In this document: in pieces, positions 53,078 to 61,424 of the stretch
Layout of the letters: each line of letters opens with the position of its first letter
Numbering within the stretch: position 1 is the first letter of the stretch
Source: an uncultured Eubacteriales bacterium
GTDB lineage: Bacteria > Bacillota > Clostridia > Lachnospirales > Bianqueaceae
Assembly: GCA_900315265.1 (NCBI GenBank)
Contig: OMYN01000012.1
Span: 1-64,000 of the forward strand
Reading direction: 5' to 3'
Length of the DNA stretch: 64,000 nt
The notes under the pieces: generated by a model
Told to the model about the DNA's origin: nothing
Database searches by the model: none
The model's input: only the letters and a program-made list of their open reading frames with translations
Position numbers and translations under genes: made by a program

Positions 53078-54387
53078 CAGATACGAATAGGCAAGGGTCT
53101 TTCCAGAAGAGCGCGGATGTGATCGTGGTCGGGGCAGGGGCTGCCGGTATGATGGCGGCTGCCCGGGCTGCTTCGATGGGCTGCTCCGTGCTGCTTTTGG
53201 AAAAGAACCAGAAGGTGGGACGAAAGATTGGTATAACCGGAAAAGGCCGCTGCAACCTGACCAATAATTGTGATATGCGGGAATTTATGACCCACGTGGT
53301 CAATAATCCCCGCTTTTTGTACTCTTCACTAAGCCGCTTCGCCCCGGCGGACATGATCGCCCTAATGGAAGAAAACGGTGTTCCGGTAAAGACCGAAAGG
53401 GGACGCCGCGTCTTTCCGGTCTCCGACCGGTCTTTTGATGTCATCGACGGGCTGCTTGGCCTGGTCAAACGGTCCGGAGCCAGGGTCTTATGCGGCCGCA
53501 ACGTTGATTCGATAAGTTTTGATCCCGGACGAAACCTTTTTACGGCCCGGACCGGCAGCGAACAGTTTAGCGCACCTGCCATGATCGTTACGACAGGCGG
53601 CTTGTCCTATCCGTCGACCGGATCGACCGGAGACGGCCTTCGCTGGGCCTCTCATCTGGGCCTAGATGTTACCGACTGCCGTCCTTCTCTTGTCCCCTTT
53701 ACCTGCCGGGAATTGTGGTGCCGGGAGCTGATGGGCCTGTCCCTGAAAAATATCTCCATCCGGATCCGGCGGGAAGAAGATCACTCCTCAAAGCCTCTTT
53801 TTTCAGAGTTCGGCGAGATGCTGTTTACCCATTTCGGAGTTTCCGGACCTGTGATCCTAAGCGCTTCCTCCTTTATTCAGCAGTATCTGCGAAAGAAACA
53901 TCTAACCTACGAGCAAGCCGGTCTGGTCCTGTCGATCGATCTGAAGCCTGCTCTGGATAAGGAAACGTTGGATAAACGGCTGATCCGCGATCTGGAAACC
54001 TACCATAATTCCGAGATGAGACATGCTTTAGAGGATCTTTTACCTAAACGGCTGATTTCGATCGTATTGAAAGAGGCGGATGTCCGGCCCAACAAGGTTG
54101 CTCACGATCTGACCCGCGAAGAAAGGCAGAGGCTGGTAGATGTCTTGAAGGATCTGCCTCTTCACATCACAGGCTGCGGGGGATATAACGAGGCTATTAT
54201 CACCATGGGTGGAGTCAGTGTGAAAGAGATCGATCCCTCGACCATGATGGTCAAAACCATTCCGGGCCTGTTCATGGCCGGCGAGATGCTGGACGTGGAC
54301 GCGGTGACCGGAGGCTATAATCTGCAGATCGCATTTACGACCGGTCGCGCGGCTGGAGAAGGCGCGGCCCGTTTTCTGAAAGGATAA
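53074..54387 (+). CDS. HI0933/BaiN-like FAD-dependent oxidoreductase
   Basis: A 437-residue flavoprotein. The dinucleotide-binding motif is VIVVGAGAAGMMAAARAASM (near 14-33). KVGRKIGITGKGRCNLTN is the family hallmark, and MLFTHFGVSGPVIL and GEMLDVDAVTGGYNLQIAF follow. Relatives include BaiN, linked to bile-acid reduction, and YhiN; the natural substrate is unclear. It overlaps the regulator gene (ATGA) and precedes cmk by 4 bp. Confidence 0.9.
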   Translation: MTDTNRQGSFQKSADVIVVGAGAAGMMAAARAASMGCSVLLLEKNQKVGRKIGITGKGRCNLTNNCDMREFMTHVVNNPRFLYSSLSRFAPADMIALMEENGVPVKTERGRRVFPVSDRSFDVIDGLLGLVKRSGARVLCGRNVDSISFDPGRNLFTARTGSEQFSAPAMIVTTGGLSYPSTGSTGDGLRWASHLGLDVTDCRPSLVPFTCRELWCRELMGLSLKNISIRIRREEDHSSKPLFSEFGEMLFTHFGVSGPVILSASSFIQQYLRKKHLTYEQAGLVLSIDLKPALDKETLDKRLIRDLETYHNSEMRHALEDLLPKRLISIVLKEADVRPNKVAHDLTREERQRLVDVLKDLPLHITGCGGYNEAIITMGGVSVKEIDPSTMMVKTIPGLFMAGEMLDVDAVTGGYNLQIAFTTGRAAGEGAARFLKG

Positions 54388-54391
54388 AGCC

Positions 54392-55093
54392 ATGAATATC
54401 GCTATTGACGGACCCGGCGGAGCCGGGAAAAGCAGTGTTGCCAAAAGGGCTGCTGCGCAAATGGGACTGCAGTACATGGATACCGGTGCCATGTTCCGGG
54501 CCGCCGGTTATGCGCTCAGGCAAAAAGGGGCCGATCTGGATTCCGAAGAAAGCGTGGAAAAGGCGCTGGACGGTATCGACATTTCGGTGATCTACGACAG
54601 CCAGAACCAGCAGCACGTCCTGGTCAACGGTCAGGACGTCAACGGAGCCATCCGCACGCCCCAGGCCGGGGCGGATGCCAGTAAGGCTGCTGTCTATCCC
54701 TGTGTGCGCCGGAAGCTGCTGGCTCTGCAGCGCCGTACGGCTGAAAAATATGACGTGATCATGGACGGTAGGGACATAGGCACGGTGGTCCTTCCTAATG
54801 CGGACCTCAAACTCTTTGTTACGGCAGATCCGGCCGAACGGGGACGCCGCCGTTTCCTGCAGCTGGAAAAAGCCGGAAAACCGCATCCCGATCTGGACAC
54901 CATTATCGAGGAAATCAAAGAGAGGGACTATCGCGATACGCACCGCGAGATCGCCCCGCTGAAACAGGCGGACGATGCCGTTTTGATCGACACCACCCAT
55001 ATGACCGAAGACCAGGTCGTTGAAAAAGTCTGCGGCCTGATCGAGGAATGCCGGGCAGGAAAGAAAGCCGCCGGCAGCCGGGCATCGGTATGA
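54392..55093 (+). CDS. cmk: Cytidylate kinase
   Basis: A 233-residue nucleoside-monophosphate kinase phosphorylating CMP and dCMP. The P-loop is IDGPGGAGKSSVAKRAA (residues 5-21), followed by YMDTGAMFRA, MDGRDIGTVVLPNADLKLFV and RDTHREIAPLKQADDAVLID. It overlaps ispH by 4 bp (ATGA). In many clostridia cmk precedes ispH, supporting both calls. Confidence 0.95.
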   Translation: MNIAIDGPGGAGKSSVAKRAAAQMGLQYMDTGAMFRAAGYALRQKGADLDSEESVEKALDGIDISVIYDSQNQQHVLVNGQDVNGAIRTPQAGADASKAAVYPCVRRKLLALQRRTAEKYDVIMDGRDIGTVVLPNADLKLFVTADPAERGRRRFLQLEKAGKPHPDLDTIIEEIKERDYRDTHREIAPLKQADDAVLIDTTHMTEDQVVEKVCGLIEECRAGKKAAGSRASV

Positions 55094-56001
55094 AATCTTC
55101 TTATACGGACGGCAGTCTGCACATGGCCCAACATCCGGAAACGAGGATCGTGGTAGCAAAGACAGCGGGCTTTTGTTTCGGTGTCCGGCGGGCTTTGGAT
55201 ATTTGTTTCCACCAGCCGTCAGCCTGGACTTGGGGCCCTATGATCCATAACAAAGATCAGGTAGACCGTTTGGAAAAGGCCGGTATCCATGCCTTGGATA
55301 TCGACAGCGTGTCGGAAGAGGAAGCTTTGAAAATGGCGGATACTCTGCCTTCCGGTGCTGCTTTGATCCTGCGGGCCCATGGAGTCAGCCGGACCGTCGA
55401 GGAGACGCTCAGAGCCAAAGGCCTGAACCTGATCGACGGGACCTGTCCTTTTGTGAAGGCTATCCATCAAAAGGTGGGAGAGGAAGAGAAGCTTGGACGC
55501 ACCATCCTTGTCCTTGGCGACCCCGGCCATCCCGAGGTCAGGGGGATCAGGGGCTGGTGCCGGAAAGAACCTCTGATCTATCGCAGCTTTGACGAAATCA
55601 AGAAGGACCCACCTCCTAAGGATCGGCAATATTCCTGTGTCCAGCAGACTACCTTCGACACTTTCGAGATGGAGCGGGTCGTTGAGTTTCTGAAGGGGCA
55701 AGGGTATAATGTGAATGTTTGCTCGACGATCTGCACGGCAACACGGGCTCATCAGAAAGAAGCAGTAGAACTGGCCGCTCAAAGCGATTTTTGCCTGATC
55801 ATCGGGGGAAGGAACAGTTCCAATACCAATAAATTGCTCAAGCTGTGCAGCCGGCAGTGCCAAAGCAGCTATCTGATCGAGAACGCATCCCAGCTGGATC
55901 AGGTCCCCATTCCCTCAGGCTGCCGCCAGATCGGCATCACCGCCGGAGCGTCCACTCCCGATGACATCATCGAAGGCGTGGTCAATGCGCTGACCCGGTA
56001 A
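55090..56001 (+). CDS. ispH: 4-hydroxy-3-methylbut-2-enyl diphosphate reductase
   Basis: A 303-residue iron-sulfur enzyme, the last step of the MEP isoprenoid pathway. Cluster cysteines are in AGFCFGVRRA, IDGTCPFVKAIHQKV and CSTICTATRAHQ; RAHGVSRTVEETL and GGRNSSNTNKL bind substrate. The start at 55090 overlaps the cmk stop. A second Met 11 codons later is an alternative. It ends without the ribosomal S1-like fusion seen in some clostridia. Confidence 0.95.
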   Translation: MKSSYTDGSLHMAQHPETRIVVAKTAGFCFGVRRALDICFHQPSAWTWGPMIHNKDQVDRLEKAGIHALDIDSVSEEEALKMADTLPSGAALILRAHGVSRTVEETLRAKGLNLIDGTCPFVKAIHQKVGEEEKLGRTILVLGDPGHPEVRGIRGWCRKEPLIYRSFDEIKKDPPPKDRQYSCVQQTTFDTFEMERVVEFLKGQGYNVNVCSTICTATRAHQKEAVELAAQSDFCLIIGGRNSSNTNKLLKLCSRQCQSSYLIENASQLDQVPIPSGCRQIGITAGASTPDDIIEGVVNALTR

Positions 56002-56023
56002 CCTTGGAAAAAGAGAGGTTTTT

Positions 56024-57214
56024 ATGCGTGTGATCGAGTCCGCTATCGTGGAAACGGCCCAAGAAAGAGAGAAAAAACAAGGAGTCCTGTCGACCTTCGG
56101 GGACCCCGGAAAGATCTGCTTTCTGGACATCGAAACGACCGGCTTTTCACGGACTTACGACACCATTTATCTGATCGGCCTGGTCTATTATACAAATGAC
56201 ACCGTCATGGCCCGTCAGTATCTGGCCTCGCGCAGGCAGGACGAAGCCTTGCTGCTGAAAGAAGCCCTGGAATTTCTGAGCGGTTTCGATACTCTTATCA
56301 CCTATAACGGAGACATGTTCGACCTTCCCTTCATCAGGGAGCGGGCCCGGCTCTTACGGCAGTGGACGCCTGAGGCGGCCGGAAAGGCTGATCTTGTCCG
56401 ATCCGTCGATCTGATGAGGCGTTACCGCCGACATCAGAAATTCTTCGGCTGGCCCAACATGAAGCTGAAAACGGTCGAATCCTGTCTGGGCATAGGCCGT
56501 GAAGACCCCTTTGACGGGGGACAGCTGATCGACGTCTTTGATGAATACGAAAAGACTCAGGATCCGCGGCTTGAAAAGACGCTGCTTCTGCACAATTACG
56601 AAGATATCGTCAACCTGCGGGACCTTTTGAAAGTAGATGAATTATTGGGGATCCTGGAAAAGGGACATCCCCTCATGGCAAGGCTCAGGGGCAGTACCGT
56701 CGTTTTTGCCTGGAACAGTCAGATGCCCGTCAGTCTGGAAGCCCGTGTCCCCTTCGAAGCAAAAGCAGGCCCGGGATCGCCGTCTTTTCTTCTTCGTATG
56801 GAAGCGGGACTTGACGAGATCCAGATCGTCCTTCCGGAGGCAGAAGATGCCGGACAGCTTAAGTATTATTTGTCCGATCCCGGAAATTATTATTATCTCC
56901 CCGCCACCTCTGAGATCGTCCATAAAAGTCTGAGTTTCGATATACCGGCCTCCGAACGCAGACCGGCCAGGGCAGCCCAGTGCTACCTGAAGGCGCCGGA
57001 GGACATCTATCTGGAAGTGCCCAAGGAAGCATTCACGGATCGATCAACGGATAAATCCACGGATCCATCCGCGGATCGATCCGTTGCGATCTTTAAAGAT
57101 TCACTGAAGAGCAAGCGTCATTTCGTCCGCAAAAGCGATCTTTTCCGATTTTTTGAGAAAGCGGACCCGCAGGAGATCGGCTCTTTTTCCAAAACCTTTC
57201 TTGACCGGATCTGA
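56024..57214 (+). CDS. yprB: YprB-like RNase H-fold exonuclease
   Basis: A 396-residue protein with a DEDD exonuclease domain (residues about 25-205): Asp and Glu in FLDIETTGF, Asp in YNGDMFDLPFI, and HNYEDIVNLRDL near the end. The family is called YprB; its substrate is unknown. The remaining 180 residues are poorly conserved and contain four 12-bp direct repeats (57035-57082) encoding Asp/Ser-rich units. Gap to miaB 21 bp. Confidence 0.85.
   Translation: MRVIESAIVETAQEREKKQGVLSTFGDPGKICFLDIETTGFSRTYDTIYLIGLVYYTNDTVMARQYLASRRQDEALLLKEALEFLSGFDTLITYNGDMFDLPFIRERARLLRQWTPEAAGKADLVRSVDLMRRYRRHQKFFGWPNMKLKTVESCLGIGREDPFDGGQLIDVFDEYEKTQDPRLEKTLLLHNYEDIVNLRDLLKVDELLGILEKGHPLMARLRGSTVVFAWNSQMPVSLEARVPFEAKAGPGSPSFLLRMEAGLDEIQIVLPEAEDAGQLKYYLSDPGNYYYLPATSEIVHKSLSFDIPASERRPARAAQCYLKAPEDIYLEVPKEAFTDRSTDKSTDPSADRSVAIFKDSLKSKRHFVRKSDLFRFFEKADPQEIGSFSKTFLDRI
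57035..57082 (+). repeat. Four 12-bp tandem repeats within yprB
   Basis: Four adjacent units follow the pattern [A/G]CGGATnnATC[A/C], at 57035, 57047, 57059 and 57071. They keep the reading frame and encode Asp/Ser-rich four-residue units. Confidence 0.85.
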
Positions 57215-57235
57215 GAATACATACAGGAGTGACCC

Positions 57236-58684
57236 ATGGCAAATAATGACCGTACAAAGGGGATAAAAGACCTTCGCCCCGCCTATCACCAGGAAGGAGC
57301 CGAAGAGGCTCAAAGGGAGCGGGCCTGTATCGAGCGCATCAAAAACCGCCCGGACCGCCCCCGGACTTACTTTGTCGCTACGATGGGCTGTCAGATGAAT
57401 GCCCGGGATTCCGAAAAACTGACCGGTATCCTGGAGAGCATCGGCGCCAGACCCGTTGCGGAGGAAGAGGCCGACATCGTCATTTACAATACCTGCTGCG
57501 TCCGGGAAAACGCTGAACAGCGGGTGTACGGCCGCCTGGGTTATCTGAAATCCTTCAAGCAGAAACGTCCCGGCATGAAGATCGTCCTGTGCGGATGTAT
57601 GATGCAGGAAAACACGGTCATTGAAAAGCTGAAAAAATCGTATCCCCAGGTGGATCTGATCTTCGGGACCTATAACATTTATAAATTTCCCGAACTGATG
57701 GAAGCCATGCTGGACAGCCCAGATCAGATCATCGATCTGTGGCAGGAGCAGAAAGACATCGTCGAAGACCTGCCTTCCATCCGTAAATATCCTTTTAAAG
57801 CCTCTGTCAACATCATGTACGGCTGCAACAATTTCTGCACCTATTGTATCGTCCCTTATGTACGGGGCCGTGAGCGCAGCCGCGAGCCGGAAAACATCGT
57901 AGCGGAAATCGAGGCCCTGGTCAAAAGCGGGGTCAAAGAAGTGCAGCTTTTGGGCCAGAACGTCAATTCTTACGGCAGGGGGCTGGATCATCCCATCACC
58001 TTTGCCCAGCTTTTGGAAAAAGTCAATGCAATCGAGGGCCTGGAGCGTATCAGGTTTATCAGTTCTCATCCCAAGGATCTGTCCCAGGAGTTGATCGATG
58101 CCATGGGACGCCTGGATAAGGTCTGCCCCCAGTTTCATCTGCCTCTGCAGTCCGGGAGCGACCGTCTGCTCAGGCTCATGAACCGCCATTACACAAAAGA
58201 CCAGTATCTGGATGAAGTCCGCCGTCTGAAAGAGGCGGTCCCCGGTGTTTCCATCACCACCGACATTATCGTAGGCTTTCCGACCGAAACCAGGGCCGAT
58301 TTTGAAGAAACCCTGGACGTGGTCCGAAAAGTCCGCTTCGACGGGGCTTTCACTTTTATTTATTCACCCCGCGTCGGCACTCCTGCCGCGTCCATGCAGC
58401 AGGTGCCGCCTGAGGAGAGCAAAAAGAATTTCCAGGAACTGCTGGATGTCCTGGAAGAAATCGGTACAGAGAACATGAAAAAGTGGAAGGGACAGACGGT
58501 GAGTGTGCTGGCAGAAGAGGTCAGCAAAAACGACAGCCGTATGCTGTCCGGCCGCACGGTCGAAAACCATCTGGTGCATTTTACGGCGCCCCAGTGCCTG
58601 ATCGGGCAGACGGTGGATGTCGTGATCGACCAGACGACGGCGTTTTATATGATCGGACATTTACGAGATGAGGTTGCAGAGTGA
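57236..58684 (+). CDS. miaB: tRNA-2-methylthio-N6-dimethylallyladenosine synthase
   Basis: A 482-residue radical-SAM methylthiotransferase acting on i6A37 of tRNA. The N-terminal UPF0004 cysteines are in ATMGCQMNARDSE, NTCCVRENAEQRVYG and LCGCMMQENT. The radical-SAM cluster is YGCNNFCTYCIVPYVRGRE (near 197-215), and a TRAM domain ends the protein. Its partner MiaA, which makes i6A, lies at the window's end. It overlaps mutS by 4 bp. Confidence 0.95.
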   Translation: MANNDRTKGIKDLRPAYHQEGAEEAQRERACIERIKNRPDRPRTYFVATMGCQMNARDSEKLTGILESIGARPVAEEEADIVIYNTCCVRENAEQRVYGRLGYLKSFKQKRPGMKIVLCGCMMQENTVIEKLKKSYPQVDLIFGTYNIYKFPELMEAMLDSPDQIIDLWQEQKDIVEDLPSIRKYPFKASVNIMYGCNNFCTYCIVPYVRGRERSREPENIVAEIEALVKSGVKEVQLLGQNVNSYGRGLDHPITFAQLLEKVNAIEGLERIRFISSHPKDLSQELIDAMGRLDKVCPQFHLPLQSGSDRLLRLMNRHYTKDQYLDEVRRLKEAVPGVSITTDIIVGFPTETRADFEETLDVVRKVRFDGAFTFIYSPRVGTPAASMQQVPPEESKKNFQELLDVLEEIGTENMKKWKGQTVSVLAEEVSKNDSRMLSGRTVENHLVHFTAPQCLIGQTVDVVIDQTTAFYMIGHLRDEVAE

Positions 58685-61377
58685 GCGAAAAGGTAGACCA
58701 GAGCCAGGAAAAACTGGATAAAAACAGCAAGCTGACCCCTATGATGGACCAATACCGGGCTATCAAGGCGGAATATCCGGACTGCCTGCTTTTTTACCGC
58801 CTGGGCGATTTTTATGAGATGTTTTTCGAGGACGCGGTAACGGCGGCCAAAGAACTGGAGCTGACCCTGACCACCCGGAATTCGGGCCTGGAACAAAAGG
58901 CTCCCATGTGCGGCGTCCCCTATCATGCGGTGGAAAGTTATATCCAGCGCCTGGTCAATAAAGGCTATAAAGTGGCCGTCTGCGACCAGCTGGAAGATCC
59001 CAAGCTGGCAAAAGGGCTGGTCAAGCGGGATATCACCCGTATCGTGACCCCCGGCACCTCCATGAACGCCCAGCTGTCTGAAAATAACAATTACATTGCC
59101 TGCGTCAACCGCATCGCCGATGCGATCGGCCTGGCGGTGGCGGATATTACGACCGGAGAGTTTCTGGTGACGGAGATAGCGGAAGAGGAAAAGCTGATGG
59201 ACGAACTTGCTAAGTTTCAGCCTTCCGAGATCCTGGTCAATCAGGAACTGGCCGACATGCAGAGCCTGAGCTTCGACTCTTTGAGGGACCGTATCAAGGT
59301 GTACGTCAATCCCTATCCCTCTTTTCACTTTCAATATGACCGTACCAAAGACAAGGTCCTTCATCAGTTCGGAGTGCTCAACCTGGAAGGGCTGGGCATG
59401 GAAAGCATGGACATCGGCGTTACGGCAGCCGGGGCTTTGCTGGAATATCTGGAAGAGACCCAGAAGAGGGAACTGACCCACATCAATCATGTCAAGACTT
59501 ATTCGGTGGCGGATTATATGGTGCTGGATGCGGCTACCCGCCGCAATCTGGAACTGACCGAGACCCTGCGCGATAAAAGCTATCACGGCAGCCTTCTGTG
59601 GGTGCTGGACCAGACGCAGACCGCCATGGGCGGGCGCCTTTTGAGAAAATGGCTGGAACAGCCCCTGATCCGCAAGGACGCGATCGACCAAAGGCTGGAC
59701 TGCGTGGAGAATTTTGTCCGCGACCCCATGCTGTCCCAGGAGCTCAAGGAGCTTTTGTCCGGCATCTATGATATGGAGCGCCTGATGGGTCGTGTCAGCT
59801 ATGGCTCTGTTAATGCCCGGGATCTGGTCGCCTTGAAAAATTCTCTGCTGCTTCTGCCGGGCATCATCAACCTGCTGTCCAATACGACAGCTGACAGGCT
59901 GTTACAGATCCAGAAAGAACTGGACCCTCTGGACGATATTGCCGGACTTCTGGATAAAGCCATCAGTGACGAACCGCCCATATCCCTTCGGGAAGGCGGA
60001 CTGATCAAGACCGGTTATGACCCGGAAGTCGACAGGCTCAGGAGTGCCGCCACAGACGGCACTTCCTGGCTGGCACAGCTGGAAGCAAAGGAAAAGGAAG
60101 CGACCGGCATCAAAAATCTGAAGGTCGGTTACAATCGTGTGTTCGGCTATTATCTGGAGGTCAGCAAGGGACAGACCAGCCTGGTACCGGACCGTTATAT
60201 CCGCAAGCAGACCCTGGTCAACGGCGAACGATATATTACTGAAGAACTGAAAAATATAGAGGACACCCTTCTGGGAGCCAAGGACCGGCTGGAGGAGCTG
60301 GAATACGATCTGTTCCAGAAGATCCGCCAGACGGTGCTGGGAGCCATGGGGCGTATACAGAGCGCTGCGAACCTGGTAGCCGAGCTGGACAGCCTTCGGT
60401 CCCTGGGGGATACCGCTTACCGTTATCAGTACGTAAGGCCCCAGATCCTGCCGCCCGGCGGCGAACTGGTCATTAAAGAAGGCCGTCATCCCGTAGTAGA
60501 AAGGATGCTGCCGGATAATACTTTCATCGCCAACGACACCGATATGAATATGCAGGATGACCGCATCGCGATCATCACCGGCCCCAACATGGGCGGAAAA
60601 TCGACCTACATGAGGCAGGTGGCCGCCATCGTCCTGATGGCTCAGATCGGCAGCTTCGTTCCGGCGGACAGCGCGCGCATCTCTATTGCGGACCGTATTT
60701 TTACCCGCGTCGGTGCTTCGGATGACCTGGCCCGCGGCCAGTCAACCTTTATGGTCGAAATGAGCGAAGTTTCCAACATCCTCCGCCATGCTACCCGCAA
60801 CAGCCTGCTGATCCTGGATGAGATCGGGCGCGGCACCAGTACTTTCGATGGACTTAGTCTTGCCTGGGCGGTCGTCGAATACATAAGCGACCCCAAGGTC
60901 ATTGGAGCCAAGACTCTTTTTGCGACCCATTATCATGAGCTGACCCAGCTGGAGGGACAGATCAAGGGTGTCCGCAATTATTCGGTCACCATCAAAGAAA
61001 GCGGAGAAGATTTTATTTTTCTGCATAAGATCCAGGAGGGCGGCGGTGATCAGAGCTACGGTATCGAGGTTGCCCGTCTGGCCGGACTGCCCCACTGGGT
61101 ACTGAAAAGGGCTCATGAGATCCTGGCAGATCTGTTAGGGCGGGATATTGCCAAGAATGCCGAAAATATCAAGGCCAAAGCGGTCGATCTGTCCGAAGAA
61201 CAGATGTCGCTTTTTGCGGCCGAAGATGCGGAAGAGCCGAAGAAGGCCCCTCAGGAACATAAGAGGAATACGAAAGAAGAAAAGGTTTTGAAAGACTTGC
61301 GCGGGCTGGACCTTAACCATATGACTCCTCTTCAGGCCCTGCAGAAGATCTATGAGTGGCAGAGCACGATCGATTAA
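58681..61377 (+). CDS. mutS: DNA mismatch repair ATPase MutS
   Basis: An 898-residue MutS1. The mismatch-binding F-x-E is in RLGDFYEMFFEDA (near 40-52). Connector, lever and clamp domains follow. The ATPase has Walker A GPNMGGKSTYMRQVA (near 634), MVEMSEVSNILRHAT, Walker B LLILDEIGRGTSTFDG and THYHELTQL. It uses a GTG start overlapping the miaB stop. The C-terminal 70 residues include a coiled-coil dimerisation segment. Confidence 0.96.
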   Translation: MSEKVDQSQEKLDKNSKLTPMMDQYRAIKAEYPDCLLFYRLGDFYEMFFEDAVTAAKELELTLTTRNSGLEQKAPMCGVPYHAVESYIQRLVNKGYKVAVCDQLEDPKLAKGLVKRDITRIVTPGTSMNAQLSENNNYIACVNRIADAIGLAVADITTGEFLVTEIAEEEKLMDELAKFQPSEILVNQELADMQSLSFDSLRDRIKVYVNPYPSFHFQYDRTKDKVLHQFGVLNLEGLGMESMDIGVTAAGALLEYLEETQKRELTHINHVKTYSVADYMVLDAATRRNLELTETLRDKSYHGSLLWVLDQTQTAMGGRLLRKWLEQPLIRKDAIDQRLDCVENFVRDPMLSQELKELLSGIYDMERLMGRVSYGSVNARDLVALKNSLLLLPGIINLLSNTTADRLLQIQKELDPLDDIAGLLDKAISDEPPISLREGGLIKTGYDPEVDRLRSAATDGTSWLAQLEAKEKEATGIKNLKVGYNRVFGYYLEVSKGQTSLVPDRYIRKQTLVNGERYITEELKNIEDTLLGAKDRLEELEYDLFQKIRQTVLGAMGRIQSAANLVAELDSLRSLGDTAYRYQYVRPQILPPGGELVIKEGRHPVVERMLPDNTFIANDTDMNMQDDRIAIITGPNMGGKSTYMRQVAAIVLMAQIGSFVPADSARISIADRIFTRVGASDDLARGQSTFMVEMSEVSNILRHATRNSLLILDEIGRGTSTFDGLSLAWAVVEYISDPKVIGAKTLFATHYHELTQLEGQIKGVRNYSVTIKESGEDFIFLHKIQEGGGDQSYGIEVARLAGLPHWVLKRAHEILADLLGRDIAKNAENIKAKAVDLSEEQMSLFAAEDAEEPKKAPQEHKRNTKEEKVLKDLRGLDLNHMTPLQALQKIYEWQSTID

Positions 61378-61424
61378 GAAAAAGGCAGATAGTCCGGCGG
61401 GACTTTGTATCAAGGAGCGAAATT

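Noticed and set aside
54392-56001. cmk-ispH as a fused gene
   Set aside because: The two frames overlap by 4 bp with separate start and stop codons, so they are two proteins.
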